Positions 49,801 through 58,452 of a stretch of DNA of 64,000 bases are shown piece after piece. The notes under the pieces are model-generated. The model saw only the letters and a program-made list of their open reading frames with translations, searched no databases and was not told the origin of the DNA. How positions within the stretch are numbered: the first letter of the stretch is position 1; each line of letters starts with the position of its first letter. The position numbers and the translations under genes were made by a program. This DNA is from Trypanosoma brucei gambiense DAL972 (Eukaryota; Euglenozoa; Kinetoplastea; Trypanosomatida; Trypanosomatidae). The stretch is from contig NC_026743.1 in assembly GCF_000210295.1 (NCBI RefSeq), forward strand, positions 2,356,001 through 2,420,000, written 5' to 3'.

Positions 49801-50111
49801 ATGATACGCATGTAGCTGAGGTTGTTTCTACCGTCGGTGCTACTTTTCAACGGCAACATGGAGACCATCTCATAGCCGCTTTTGGCAAAGCCAGTGATAG
49901 TCGCAGTGAGAGGGGTGCGGCTCTTTACGATAACCTCCTTCCTCCGGGCGCATCACCGAGCGAAACCCAAACGTTGTGTTCATCAGACCTGAATCGCCAC
50001 ACAACCGAACACCGGCAGACGAGTGAGAGTTATGAACCGTCGTCCGCTGCCACTGTTTTGCTCCGCCCTCAGGACCCTGGTGCGTACCGGCTACAACGCT
50101 GGTCGCGGTAG
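46851..50111 (+). CDS. TBC1D31: TBC1D31 (WDR67) homologue: WD40 + degenerate TBC + coiled coil
   Basis: A 1086-aa protein with the full TBC1D31 layout. An N-terminal WD40 propeller covers about residues 40-330 (FVCATGDNSLVWVDCASGRI, SIVTASRESLAVWDV, LLTVERFGRVTMWEP). A charged linker follows, then a TBC domain at about 465-700 (LLLRYGLFPDTYRAVTWRFL, then ALSVLVWHVPMFAAIHFLPM and EWLQVLDHTFFNEPLWFFLF, each closely paralleling human TBC1D31). A long coiled coil covers about 735-910. As in the animal protein, the Rab-GAP Arg and Gln fingers (I..D..R and YxQ) are not present, so GAP activity is not expected. TBC1D31 is a centrosome/centriolar-satellite protein that scaffolds cAMP signalling and supports ciliogenesis. 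A basal-body role here is inferred. Start is the first ATG after AG 46664-46665. Confidence 0.88.
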   Translation: MSVALDENTVSIPLWPVNGVPTRSTGQILQATLTGKETPRFTLTFFDPQNPTTLYACTSSSLVYAFFLNKNVVRLFIALECAITAMTCFSCSGSSLFVCATGDNSLVWVDCASGRIVKRMKTPHQHAVNMIRLSHVIGDHRSIVTASRESLAVWDVAQMACRMCSNGKSTKEKREFLSIHTGRQSLLTVERFGRVTMWEPSTLSPSKSIMLAMQPRASAFCQKCLAIGGPGPLVGLLEVEGLTPIGCVQLSTAPVATRSLFIINDTLLACELTSGTVVFVVIGNYTVSFSLDAPHTGAVPRKMTSFSLSGPSFAAFAQGEKLTIFHLPTARQHYVHRERLGGGYSDSTLPARLHSFVQGKSNAYREGASRTSKKCARDENPGSDVELPRPNLRPADKDVNKWVKVKALPAGVQDEVKSTKGSAGGRVEPLERTGKDRKVEKGIGPRPKGGVELSLRPSLDEESRKANMNHLQQLLLRYGLFPDTYRAVTWRFLLQLPDKRFTASQYAQLASKGTHPSAHILMKPFRLANDGVQTSMEKALSVLVWHVPMFAAIHFLPMVVYPFLHPFEGDVQSVVEVVLVFLSNWGKEFFQFYPQQPVALTTLLDRLLRAEDAELHRHLSMSGVLVEEWGWEPLRSIYSDTVKPAEWLQVLDHTFFNEPLWFFLFHIRWMISIRSDIMKFRDQREIMNSILTTHDVDVNRIIGETYRLQARCPRGELTNPYSKLETLANYAYPTLWKYNEENVERKLNDMKLLQEQIERSKASSQEIAKICDQLAQADVLEEVYVRKQQAEAAARVSAKADSWKGEVAREMERQYTRDMEKMLRLRQMRQQIEQSGRLEVLNEELECANIQVDHLHEIRQREATHWTLADQLSEQELLHLEEAARNRLKGAKKAVESGTVGAERSPVTDGGEFGAVKSRMTTAAPDVVSVVRPLSASPGEQQLTYDLGNPMNVYRALQNSAAREMVGRRIPSETGGKRVQRSYDDTHVAEVVSTVGATFQRQHGDHLIAAFGKASDSRSERGAALYDNLLPPGASPSETQTLCSSDLNRHTTEHRQTSESYEPSSAATVLLRPQDPGAYRLQRWSR

Positions 50112-50579
50112 TTTGTGGGCCTCCCCATCGTCGTCGCCTTTCTCACTCGGGGAGTGGTATTCACCTTCTATTTTTCTAATCTGATATACTCCTCCTATAA
50201 ACTCACATAGACTGGTGGTAACGGTGAAGTTGTTGTGGTCTGCAACAATAACGAAATCAATTTGGGTAGTGAAGAGCCCCTTGCGGAAACCCGAAGGAAG
50301 GTGGCGGCAAGGGGAGGAAAGGGAAGGAAACAACAGAGTATATTGCAAACGTTTCCCGGTCTCTCGGTGTTGTTTCCTTTTTATTTTGTGTGCATATGCC
50401 AACGTGCCTTGCTCCGGACTCATATGCTTTCTTCTCACCACTCTTGAAGGTATTTAACTCTATGTATCGTCGGATTGGTACGTAGGAACGTGGGGCCCGT
50501 AAGACGAGAAGAAAAGTCTAGCTGACATAAAGAAATAATTTTTTTTCAGTGACTACTTGTTCGCTAACAATAGAAAAAT
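50112..50579 (+). other. Intergenic: TBC1D31 3' UTR and next splice region
   Basis: No gene seen. The T-tract ending in AG at 50548-50549 is a textbook acceptor; the first ATG after it is 50580. Confidence 0.65.
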
Positions 50580-53048
50580 ATGAATAGCAGTGGTCTTGTT
50601 TTGGAACTCCTCTGCAATCTACGATGGGTTTTGTCGTACATAGTACAACGCCTAGACCCAATAGTGGAGAAGCACTACGGGCGTACAATCGAACAAGCGA
50701 AACGGATGGAATCTGCAGTGTCTCGATCATTTGCCAATGCACAATCCCTCTCCGATCTTCCACCGGAGGTTCTCACTCTGGCACAGGAGGGTGTGGTTTA
50801 CCTTCTCGTTGCAGAAGGCGTGCTTGGCTACTGCCCACCCACAATGCATTTGTTTTTGCTTCGCGGAGCATCGTCCTGTGTTTCAGAAGCATTTAGTGGC
50901 TGCTTTAGCGGCAACAGCAGCGCTAGTTCCGCTTGTTCAAAGATACACTCAACGGCGAGTAACTACCAGGCTCAGTTTTTAGTTGTACGGTGGCTGACGG
51001 AGGAAGGAATCCTGACAGATGAGGAGTTGCTCGATGCGATGGATGAGGGAGGCGAAGTCCCACTGAATAAGCAAGAAAGTCGCTTTGGTTTACATATGGC
51101 AATGGCGGAACGCCTTTCAGTCGAATGTTCCTTTTCAGTTCAGGCACATGTCATTCTCACTCGATCGCTTCTCCTGTACTACTGCTCAACACTGATTACT
51201 GTGGAGGACGTTGAATTACATCTCAACTTCCTGGACCCAACGTGCGAAAAGGAATTAACCAACATGGAGAGTGCCCTTTTACTCTGGCTACTCTGCCTAC
51301 TGAAGAACATGCAGCGGGGAGGGACGATAAATGATCAAGTGTTTCGGGAACTTAAAGGGTCCGCTGATTCCTTGTACAAGACCGTTCAGAGCGGCACAGT
51401 ATTAGCTCTTGTGATGAGTTTCTACAAGCCACATTTGCTTCCACCGAGTAGTATTGACGCACGTGCAAGCAACCCATCGGAAATGCTGCGGCAGCAACAA
51501 CATTTCGAGCACTGGGGAAAGACGCTTCGTGTAGCAGAGGAGCTGGGGCTTTCTCCATGTCTGTATGCAGATGAGGCTGGACAATATGGTTCAGTTGTCC
51601 TTCAGCTTCATGTTCTTAGATTTATAGGGGAGTTGTTCGCAATGCTGGCCACACAAGCGGAGGATGTAGAAGGTTTTTGTGCTTATGCTGTCCGGTCGCA
51701 GAAACTTCACGCCTCAGCTGACTGTCAGCGTTGGTGTAGTATGATGGGTAGCGATCGGAGTGGAGGTCATGCGGATGGGTCGATGAATGTGAATGGCATG
51801 GAATCGTCGTGTGAAACCTTTCGAGACGCGGAGTTGTCACAACGCAAAGGTGATAATGAAGACAGTGCCGTTGACCACACGAGGTCTATTAACAGCTCTG
51901 TCGTTTATAGTTGTTTCCCCTCCGCCCACAACCGCCGTCAATACGATGTGATGAAAGCGAGTCTTTTACGTAGTGGGGAGAACGACATGGCGGCGCCCAA
52001 ATACTGTTCCAGTTCTGGGAAGCACTGTGAAGCGCGAAACGTAAGTAGCGTTGAAGGGCACGTGGATTTAGGGGTTGAAGAATCCTTTGCATCGGAAGGT
52101 CTTGTTCCGTCGGCAAGTGGGGCCCACCGGTCACCCACTGCTGCTCCTTCGTATGCGGGACTAGTTGATTCTTGCCACACAAGAACAAGGACGTCTGTTG
52201 CTAAAGTATGGTGGAGCAGCGATGAGGGAGACGTGGAGGTGTTTTCGCACTCAACCTCAGGAACGGGGAACGATGTTTTTCTCAACTCCACAATTGTACA
52301 AGCTCCCTCCCTACCGAGCAGTGGTTGCGCTAACTCAAGCGTCTGCATGCAGCAAAGAGGATGGAAGCCACGTGACAGCTCGCTCCACCCCCCAGCGCCG
52401 TTCAACATTGAAGAAAGTGACGGGAGTGGAGCATCCCCACGCTTTGGTCACTCAGACATGCTATCACCTCTAAGCAGTACCGCATGCGAGGCGGAAGTTG
52501 TCGTGGGAATCGATGGATCGCGTATCACATCAGAAAATAGTTTCCGCATCAACACTGTAGAAAGAGGGTACACCCCTCAGGCAAGTAGTTCTGGGCTTTC
52601 CCCCCTCACACCTGTTGAAACGACTGACCGTGGTACAATTCCAGTGGACATGGCAATTCAGAAAAATAATGACGCCAAAAATGGCACGTTCCCGCGCGCA
52701 CCACATAGTGGGGCGCGGGAACAAATGCAAAACTGTCCGCCGAACGATGAATCGGATGATGATGCCTTGCTACGGGAAGTTTACTCACTGTACCCTGCTC
52801 TGCCTACTATTGACAGCCGTCAGAAGCTTCTTGAAACATTGGAACACCAGCATGTTTTGATCAAACGCCTTACCCAAAAGCTGTTGGAAGCAAAGAAGGC
52901 AAGCCCTTCACCGGCCGGACTTGCTCCACCAGAAGTCGCCGATCCAAACCGGACGCTTCCATCTATCATGAACAAAGCAAAGGAACGGTTCCACCACGAA
53001 AGCGCAGCTGGTCGAACGGGTAACGAGAAAATGAATTCCGAAAAATAG
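50580..53048 (+). CDS. CAMSAP/Patronin-type CH-domain protein lacking a CKK domain
   Basis: An 822-aa protein whose first about 355 residues parallel the N-terminal region of CAMSAP/Patronin proteins. A helical opening (LVLELLCNLRWVLSYIVQRL) is followed by the segment RFGLHMAMAERLSVECSFSV, like CAMSAP ...KMSAHMAMVDALMMAYTVEM. The CAMSAP-type calponin-homology domain spans about 230-355 (NMESALLLWLLCLLKNMQ; SGTVLALVMSFYKPHLL, paralleling DGCALAALIHFYCP; and VLRFIGELFAML, paralleling VFMAELFWWF). The rest is polar and disordered except for a short coiled coil near residues 735-775. The C-terminal CKK domain that lets animal CAMSAPs hold microtubule minus ends is not present. Cytoskeletal function is an inference from the CH domain. 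Start follows a strong acceptor at 50548-50549. Confidence 0.72.
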   Translation: MNSSGLVLELLCNLRWVLSYIVQRLDPIVEKHYGRTIEQAKRMESAVSRSFANAQSLSDLPPEVLTLAQEGVVYLLVAEGVLGYCPPTMHLFLLRGASSCVSEAFSGCFSGNSSASSACSKIHSTASNYQAQFLVVRWLTEEGILTDEELLDAMDEGGEVPLNKQESRFGLHMAMAERLSVECSFSVQAHVILTRSLLLYYCSTLITVEDVELHLNFLDPTCEKELTNMESALLLWLLCLLKNMQRGGTINDQVFRELKGSADSLYKTVQSGTVLALVMSFYKPHLLPPSSIDARASNPSEMLRQQQHFEHWGKTLRVAEELGLSPCLYADEAGQYGSVVLQLHVLRFIGELFAMLATQAEDVEGFCAYAVRSQKLHASADCQRWCSMMGSDRSGGHADGSMNVNGMESSCETFRDAELSQRKGDNEDSAVDHTRSINSSVVYSCFPSAHNRRQYDVMKASLLRSGENDMAAPKYCSSSGKHCEARNVSSVEGHVDLGVEESFASEGLVPSASGAHRSPTAAPSYAGLVDSCHTRTRTSVAKVWWSSDEGDVEVFSHSTSGTGNDVFLNSTIVQAPSLPSSGCANSSVCMQQRGWKPRDSSLHPPAPFNIEESDGSGASPRFGHSDMLSPLSSTACEAEVVVGIDGSRITSENSFRINTVERGYTPQASSSGLSPLTPVETTDRGTIPVDMAIQKNNDAKNGTFPRAPHSGAREQMQNCPPNDESDDDALLREVYSLYPALPTIDSRQKLLETLEHQHVLIKRLTQKLLEAKKASPSPAGLAPPEVADPNRTLPSIMNKAKERFHHESAAGRTGNEKMNSEK

Positions 53049-53648
53049 CCCACAATATCAACACATTACATTTCCAACTTGGAAGGTGTTTTAACTTCAC
53101 AGCGTCGTGACGCAGGGCACAAGGGCTGGCGAGATATCGAATGAACCTCCGCATTTATGAGGAGTGGCGAGGAACCGCTCACGTTGTTGTCCTCATCATC
53201 AACAATTTCAGAAACGGGAGGTCAGCGGGCGTTTCCTCATATCCGAGACAGGCACGTGGTTTGAAACGTGCATCTGGCTGACGTTGCATGTGTTAGCACC
53301 GAACTACCTTACGGCGGTACGTAGCCAGTCGATAGACCGTTTTTTTTTTTGTGTGTGTGAAGCTCACTCTCCATTGGAACCTTACAGATGGGCTTTATTC
53401 ACTTAACACTTGCTTGTTTTCCAACCTAAGTTACTTGAGTACAAGTTTGTGGGTTTGCACGTGAGCGCGAGCCTCTGTTTTCCCCCACCAAGGGGAAAGT
53501 AGTCGAGTGGTTATTTTTGTGGGTTGATGTGCCCAGGCCGACATCTTCCGTGCTGCTGTGCGCCCTTCTTACCTTTCTCACTTACCTTTTTTATTTGGAT
53601 TATTGTCACGTAGTTGTCTGGTCTTAGGTCACGTCAACAGCGGATTCA
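53049..53648 (+). other. Intergenic: 3' UTR and PIG-P splice region
   Basis: No gene seen. Pyrimidine tract at about 53565-53597 with AGs at 53612-53613 and 53625-53626; the first ATG after either is 53649. Confidence 0.6.
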
Positions 53649-54095
53649 ATGCCCCTAAGATGCACTAAACCACTGGGGGCGACACCCGCAACGCCAACGG
53701 CCCCCCCAACAGGTCGCAAGGGACACCAAGTGGCTATTAACGGTTTCATCACCTGGATACTGGTAACAATGTCGTTGGTGGTGTATTTTCTCTGGGCGTT
53801 TATTCCCACATCATTCCTTGACATGGTCCTCGCGAGTTATTACCCTGACAAGTATTGGGCTGTTGCAATCCCCGCTATATTGGTTATGACTATGGTGTAC
53901 TACTTAACCGTGCATTTTCTGTTAATGTTATACAGGACGGACCCCCTCACCGACGGGTTTTGTGTGGCGCAGACAAACGGAGCGGTGAGGCATGAAAGTA
54001 TTGAGAACTTGGTCGATGTGGAGGACGGTGTTCCACCCATCACGGACATTCCAGTGAGTGTGGCAAGCAGGTTGTTGTTTCAACCGTGGAATTGA
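53649..54095 (+). CDS. PIGP: GPI-GlcNAc transferase subunit PIG-P
   Basis: A 148-aa protein with two membrane spans (about residues 31-55 and 71-95) and the PIG-P signature between and around them: FITWILVTMSLVVYFLWAFI, where LWAFIP is the family hallmark, then SYYPDKYWAVAIPA (family YWP.KYWA.A.P). It ends with PPITDIPVSVASRLLF, matching the conserved C-terminal P..DI.IS.VN...F. PIG-P is an accessory subunit of the ER complex (with PIG-A, -C, -H, -Q, -Y) that adds GlcNAc to phosphatidylinositol, the first step of GPI-anchor synthesis. The main surface coats of trypanosomes are GPI-anchored. The N-terminus is Pro/Thr-rich. Start is the first ATG after the acceptor. Confidence 0.93.
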   Translation: MPLRCTKPLGATPATPTAPPTGRKGHQVAINGFITWILVTMSLVVYFLWAFIPTSFLDMVLASYYPDKYWAVAIPAILVMTMVYYLTVHFLLMLYRTDPLTDGFCVAQTNGAVRHESIENLVDVEDGVPPITDIPVSVASRLLFQPWN

Positions 54096-54391
54096 TAAGG
54101 CAGGGGGTGGTCAGCGAGTATGCGTGAGCATGCACGACTGAAAGTTGGGGAATACGGCAGAAAAACTGTCTTTTCCATATACAAAAATTTGTGCAAACTC
54201 TCTTCTTTCGGATCGTGCGGTATGTCGCAACCAGTGGTGCATAGGACACACCAGTTAGAAAATATCTTCTGTTTGTTGTTGTTGTTTTTTTCCACCTGAG
54301 GGTTAGGTAGACAAGGGGTTGGCGGGTGAGATTTACGGTGTGAAGTAGTGGAGGTTTGCATTGTTCCCCACTAGTCCACTGAAGGGGTGGA
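54096..54391 (+). other. Intergenic: PIG-P 3' UTR and next splice region
   Basis: A T-rich tract at about 54268-54293 ends in AG at 54299-54300. The first ATG after it is 54392. No gene seen. Confidence 0.6.
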
Positions 54392-56116
54392 ATGCGTCGT
54401 TGCAAACTGTGGCTACAAGGCAAGGGTCTAACAACGCTGATCTCTGCTGTCTCTTCATGTCGTGTTGCTCTGGCATCTGAGGACGTGTATAAAATCTGTG
54501 CGTTGCTGAAGGCCAAAGAAGATACGCTGCATTTGCAAACGAACCAGAGCTTTATCCATGGACTGCATGTTCAGTACAAAAAACTGGACCCAGAGGAGGT
54601 GACACCTTTTCAGAAGTCATTCATTGATGGTACCTTCGCCGCTTTCCCACTTAGCTCTGACTTGCTGGTTGCCTCCTCCCAGACCGGAAAGAACGAGGGT
54701 AGTGATATAACCAACATTCAAGCAGGGGAGACAAGCATATCACCAGTTGTCGCCTCCGGAACCGTGGTGGAAAAATGTCCACACGCGGGTTTGGGGTCCG
54801 GTGGGAAGACAGAGGTGGAAGAGAGGTTAGCTGCCGTGTGGGATATTGTACAAGAGTGTCAAAAGTCTAACTTCATTGGAACGGACGGAATACAGAAGAT
54901 ACAAGTACACTGCAAAGCACTGGAGAGGCACTTACGACGAATGAGGCCCTTCGAAATAGTATCCCTCGTTAGGGCCCTCGCCACGATCAACTACCAAGAT
55001 TATGCGCTCACAATTCTGCTCGCTCGTCGGAGCTGTGAGGTCGCGTCAAAGCTGTCCTCTTCTGAAGTTTGCAGAACCTACTTCAACCTCAGCAAACTAC
55101 AAAGCCACGACTCGATGGTGGCCTTCGTAAACCAGATTGAGATTCAGATGGACAATTTACATCGTGACCAGGTTCAGTTTGTTGCCATGGCGCTCGAACG
55201 CCAACCGCAGATCGCGTCAGCGCCAGCACGCATGGTGCCAAAGCTTTTGGCTAGAGCGGTTACGCTTCTCCACGAAGTAAATGATGCAGCGTACCACAGG
55301 TCCCTGTTGGTTGTGGCAGCACGATACAACCTACGACGCCATCCTGCAGTTCCGAAAATAATTGCCAACGTGACTAAACATCTCGGCAGCGTCTCTGACC
55401 GCGATTTACTGACCATGCTGCAGTCCGCAGTGGATCTCGAAATTTCAGCGGGTACCACAGGGATGTCCGAGCTGCTAGAGAGAACAGAAACTGCGGTGGA
55501 TACGGTGGAAGTGAGGTCTCTCGACACACTCGTGGACATACTCTCTGTCCTGCCCGTAGACACGGGAAAGATAATGGAAAGGTTGTTAAACCGTCTCACA
55601 GTAGACGCTGGTAAACTGTCCATACCTCAGTTAGCCCTGACGCTCGATCTCTTATCCGGCTATCCGGCTGCAAGGGGCCACCCGTGCATTGCAGCTTTAG
55701 CGTTTGCGGCCTCAATGAGGGCCGACTCCTTCGACGGCGAAGCGCTAGAACAATTGCTGCTGAATCTGGGCCAATTGGGTCAATTCTCCGATGACTTTTA
55801 TGCGTTGGTGCAAGTTTTGCAGAACGTCAAGGGTGGCTTCCGTAGCGCTGAGAAGTTATTCGAGTTGATGAGGTGCTGTACCCGGGACGTTGTATCAGAT
55901 GTCCGGGGCCAAGACATGATCACGAGGGGGATTCTGGGATTGGCGCCGGGCATGAACGACGAAAATTTATCAGAGGCTCGCAAACTCCTTGTGCAGCTCG
56001 GTGTTGATGATAAAAACGTTCATCAGATTATTTTCCGTCGTGCGAAGCAGATCCAAAGAGAGTCAGGTAGTCGGTGGGGTCGCCGCGGTTACGATGTCTC
56101 GGGCGACACCATGTAG
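54392..56116 (+). CDS. Helical-repeat mitochondrial-type protein, tandem paralogue of the MRB10130-like gene
   Basis: A 574-aa all-helical protein that is clearly related to the product of the next gene. Shared landmarks are SEDVYKICALL versus AQDVYQICTTA, IHGLHVQYKKLDPEEVTPFQ versus MRGLHDAFRRSDQTVISPFQ, LDLLSGYPAARGHPCI versus LDILGLYPPAREHPLV, and a terminal LLVQLGVDDKNVHQ versus YLRRLGCEDDFVYK. It differs by a Gly/Ser/Thr insertion (about residues 90-145) and a basic C-terminal tail (RESGSRWGRRGYDVSGD). The N-terminal MRRCKLWLQGKGL is basic and may target mitochondria. The repeats resemble ARM/HEAT or OPR-like helical pairs. A role in mitochondrial RNA editing or stability is inferred from its neighbour. 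Start is the first ATG after AG 54299-54300. Confidence 0.82.
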   Translation: MRRCKLWLQGKGLTTLISAVSSCRVALASEDVYKICALLKAKEDTLHLQTNQSFIHGLHVQYKKLDPEEVTPFQKSFIDGTFAAFPLSSDLLVASSQTGKNEGSDITNIQAGETSISPVVASGTVVEKCPHAGLGSGGKTEVEERLAAVWDIVQECQKSNFIGTDGIQKIQVHCKALERHLRRMRPFEIVSLVRALATINYQDYALTILLARRSCEVASKLSSSEVCRTYFNLSKLQSHDSMVAFVNQIEIQMDNLHRDQVQFVAMALERQPQIASAPARMVPKLLARAVTLLHEVNDAAYHRSLLVVAARYNLRRHPAVPKIIANVTKHLGSVSDRDLLTMLQSAVDLEISAGTTGMSELLERTETAVDTVEVRSLDTLVDILSVLPVDTGKIMERLLNRLTVDAGKLSIPQLALTLDLLSGYPAARGHPCIAALAFAASMRADSFDGEALEQLLLNLGQLGQFSDDFYALVQVLQNVKGGFRSAEKLFELMRCCTRDVVSDVRGQDMITRGILGLAPGMNDENLSEARKLLVQLGVDDKNVHQIIFRRAKQIQRESGSRWGRRGYDVSGDTM

Positions 56117-56419
56117 CGGCAACCACGGTGCTTTTACCCAGCTCTGTCGTTAGCGCCACCTACGGTTAGTATCTGTAGCTTTTTTCCCTGTGGGTTTCAC
56201 ACATTGTCAACCTATTACTGGGCAGCTGTGTCTGTCTCCTGTTTGTATTGGCTCCGCAGCGGTATTTTGATGCGCTGTGTGTGCAAAATTGTTTTTCCCC
56301 TCTTTCTTTCTTGACGGGCGTTGCGGTGGCAAATGTACTCGGTTGTTTATTGATTTATTACCACAGTTCCATAGGCTAAAGTCACGCTAGAGTGGAAACT
56401 TGTGTTCACTGTGGGCACA
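56117..56419 (+). other. Intergenic: splice region between tandem paralogues
   Basis: Pyrimidine tract at about 56294-56312 and AG at 56365-56366; the first ATG after it in any frame is 56420. No gene seen. Confidence 0.6.
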
Positions 56420-58057
56420 ATGCTCAACGTTCTCTCGGGCACAGCTTCGGCCGCGCTCGCGACAGCAGTAGTGGCACGTCCCTCCGCATTACACCTCATA
56501 TTTGAGCGATGCAAGCTGAATCTTGTGGAATTCACGGCTCAGGACGTATATCAAATTTGCACCACCGCGTACAACATGGACACGCTGGGCATGCTTCAGG
56601 ATCCGGACTTCATGCGTGGGCTTCATGACGCCTTCCGACGCTCGGATCAGACGGTTATCTCCCCGTTTCAGGCGAACCTTATCGCTGATACCTTCCGCAA
56701 GGTGGGCATCAACAGCATGCCGAAGGAAGTGTCTGTGCCGGAGGAGGACGCCATTTCCCCCGAGTCACTTATACTAGTGCTTCGCAACATGAACATCACG
56801 AAGCAGCGAGATGAGCGAAAGATTAACGAAGTTTTAAAATTGATGTTTCCTATATTAGACGAATTTAGTCCGACACAGCTGTCTCTCACGGTAACAGAGT
56901 TGGCGAGGCTAAAGTCTACAAATGCCGATTTCGTGGGTAAATTAGCCAAACGGATTATGGAATATAACGATGACTTAAGTGCACTTGACATATCGTCAGC
57001 TGCTGTAAGCCTCGCCTACTGCCCGGGAATATCGCATAATATACTTTACCGCATGATGCAAATTGTAGAGGAGAGGATGGGGGAATTCCAGCCAGAGGAT
57101 TACATTAACGTTTTACACGCTCTTAACACATTAGGGCCCAAGTTTGTGAATACCTTCCGAAAAATAGTGGAGTGTGGCCTGCAGCATGTGGAAAACATGG
57201 ATGCCGTAACGTTGACAAATTATATGGTTTGTTTTTCAACAATGGACTACAAGCAGCGTGAACACATTGATATCTACGCAGATGCGCTGGTGGAAGTTGC
57301 GACAGACCTCTCTGAAAAGGATCTGGTGATGGCTTTTATCGCGCTCCAGCGACTTCGACTTCTCAGTGACACAATGTTTGGCACCATGGCGTCTTGTGTG
57401 ATACGTTACGCAGCGAAAATGGACCCGCGTAACATCGCACCTATTATGGACATCTGCAGCACCGTCCCTCATGCATCCGATCACCTCATGAAGGTCCTCA
57501 TGGATCGCGCTGTCGAGTGTACGCGCATTCTTACAGCGAATCAATTAGGAGACATTCTCGATATATTGGGCCTTTACCCACCAGCACGAGAGCATCCACT
57601 TGTACAGCTGTTCGGAAAGCAGGCTCGGCTCCGCCTGGATTTGATGGGCCCCGATGCACTCGCTAATGCCACTCGGGGGCTGGCGAACCTTGGTTACGCG
57701 GACCCGGAGTATTACGCTCAAGCGGCGGAGACGGGCTTTCGCTATGGTTTCAAAGACTGGACTCTGCTGGAACCGATTCTCATGGGCCTCAGCATCACAG
57801 GTCAATGCCCACCTACCATGGTGCGAGTGCTCGGTTCACATATAGCGCCAATGGCCCGCTCAATGAGTTTAATGGAAATCGAGAGGGCTAATCGTTATTT
57901 GAGGCGTCTCGGCTGCGAAGATGACTTTGTTTACAAGGCGATGGCGAGTCGTGTGTTGCAATTTGTGAAAGAGGTTACGCCTGAAATGCCGGAAGACCTG
58001 CAGGTCCTACTGCAGAGGGGGGCGGTTGAGCCTGGAGCTGCTCCCGGAGTTATGTGA
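56420..58057 (+). CDS. MRB10130: MRB10130/RESC9-like RNA-editing substrate-binding complex protein
   Basis: A 545-aa all-helical protein with repeated two-helix units (for example LSLTVTELARLKSTNADFVG, DYINVLHALNTLGPKFVNTF, ALANATRGLANLGYADPEYY). I identify it with MRB10130 (REMC1/RESC9), an ARM/HEAT-type component of the mitochondrial RNA-editing substrate-binding complex that organises guide RNA-mRNA editing. The basis is the fold, the size, and its position three genes before KPAF4; from memory T. brucei MRB10130 and KPAF4 have locus numbers 10130 and 10160 on chromosome 10. That recollection is not verified here. The N-terminus (MLNVLSGTASAALATAVVAR) is a plausible presequence. The GTG at 56402 is not a start; 56420 is the first ATG after AG 56365-56366. 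Confidence 0.7.
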   Translation: MLNVLSGTASAALATAVVARPSALHLIFERCKLNLVEFTAQDVYQICTTAYNMDTLGMLQDPDFMRGLHDAFRRSDQTVISPFQANLIADTFRKVGINSMPKEVSVPEEDAISPESLILVLRNMNITKQRDERKINEVLKLMFPILDEFSPTQLSLTVTELARLKSTNADFVGKLAKRIMEYNDDLSALDISSAAVSLAYCPGISHNILYRMMQIVEERMGEFQPEDYINVLHALNTLGPKFVNTFRKIVECGLQHVENMDAVTLTNYMVCFSTMDYKQREHIDIYADALVEVATDLSEKDLVMAFIALQRLRLLSDTMFGTMASCVIRYAAKMDPRNIAPIMDICSTVPHASDHLMKVLMDRAVECTRILTANQLGDILDILGLYPPAREHPLVQLFGKQARLRLDLMGPDALANATRGLANLGYADPEYYAQAAETGFRYGFKDWTLLEPILMGLSITGQCPPTMVRVLGSHIAPMARSMSLMEIERANRYLRRLGCEDDFVYKAMASRVLQFVKEVTPEMPEDLQVLLQRGAVEPGAAPGVM

Positions 58058-58452
58058 CAAGGCATATGAACTGCATCTCCGTCGATGCTGTCACTTCGTT
58101 ACAAAAAGAGGAGAGTTCTTGGAGGGAGGGCCATTTCCTACACGTACCTCTTAGGATATTTTATGTGTGCGGGTATGCGATCTTCTTTTTTTTTTTTTTG
58201 TACCTCTTTGTGCATTGTCTATATGGCTGTAACAACAATTCCACCTTGTGTTCTTTTTCGACTGCCTGTTACCTAATTCTTCCTCTTTTCTCCTCTCCCC
58301 CACACTGCATGTTGGGCACTCGGCTCTCGTTCACTTTTGTGGCCGTCCTTCTAGGTGCCATTCACTCAGACGCACAGGAAACAGGAAGGTGACAAAGCTC
58401 GTTACATTCGGTTTGTATCGATTATATTATTATCCTTCCTTCACAAGCTACT
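58058..58452 (+). other. Intergenic: 3' UTR and DUF1749-gene splice region
   Basis: T-tract near 58180-58200 and a T/C tract at about 58278-58304, AG at 58353-58354. The first ATG after it is 58453. No gene seen. Confidence 0.6.

Noticed and set aside
52165..52473. Alternative-frame ORF inside the CAMSAP-like gene
   Set aside because: Overlaps a longer, better-supported frame and has no separate splice site.
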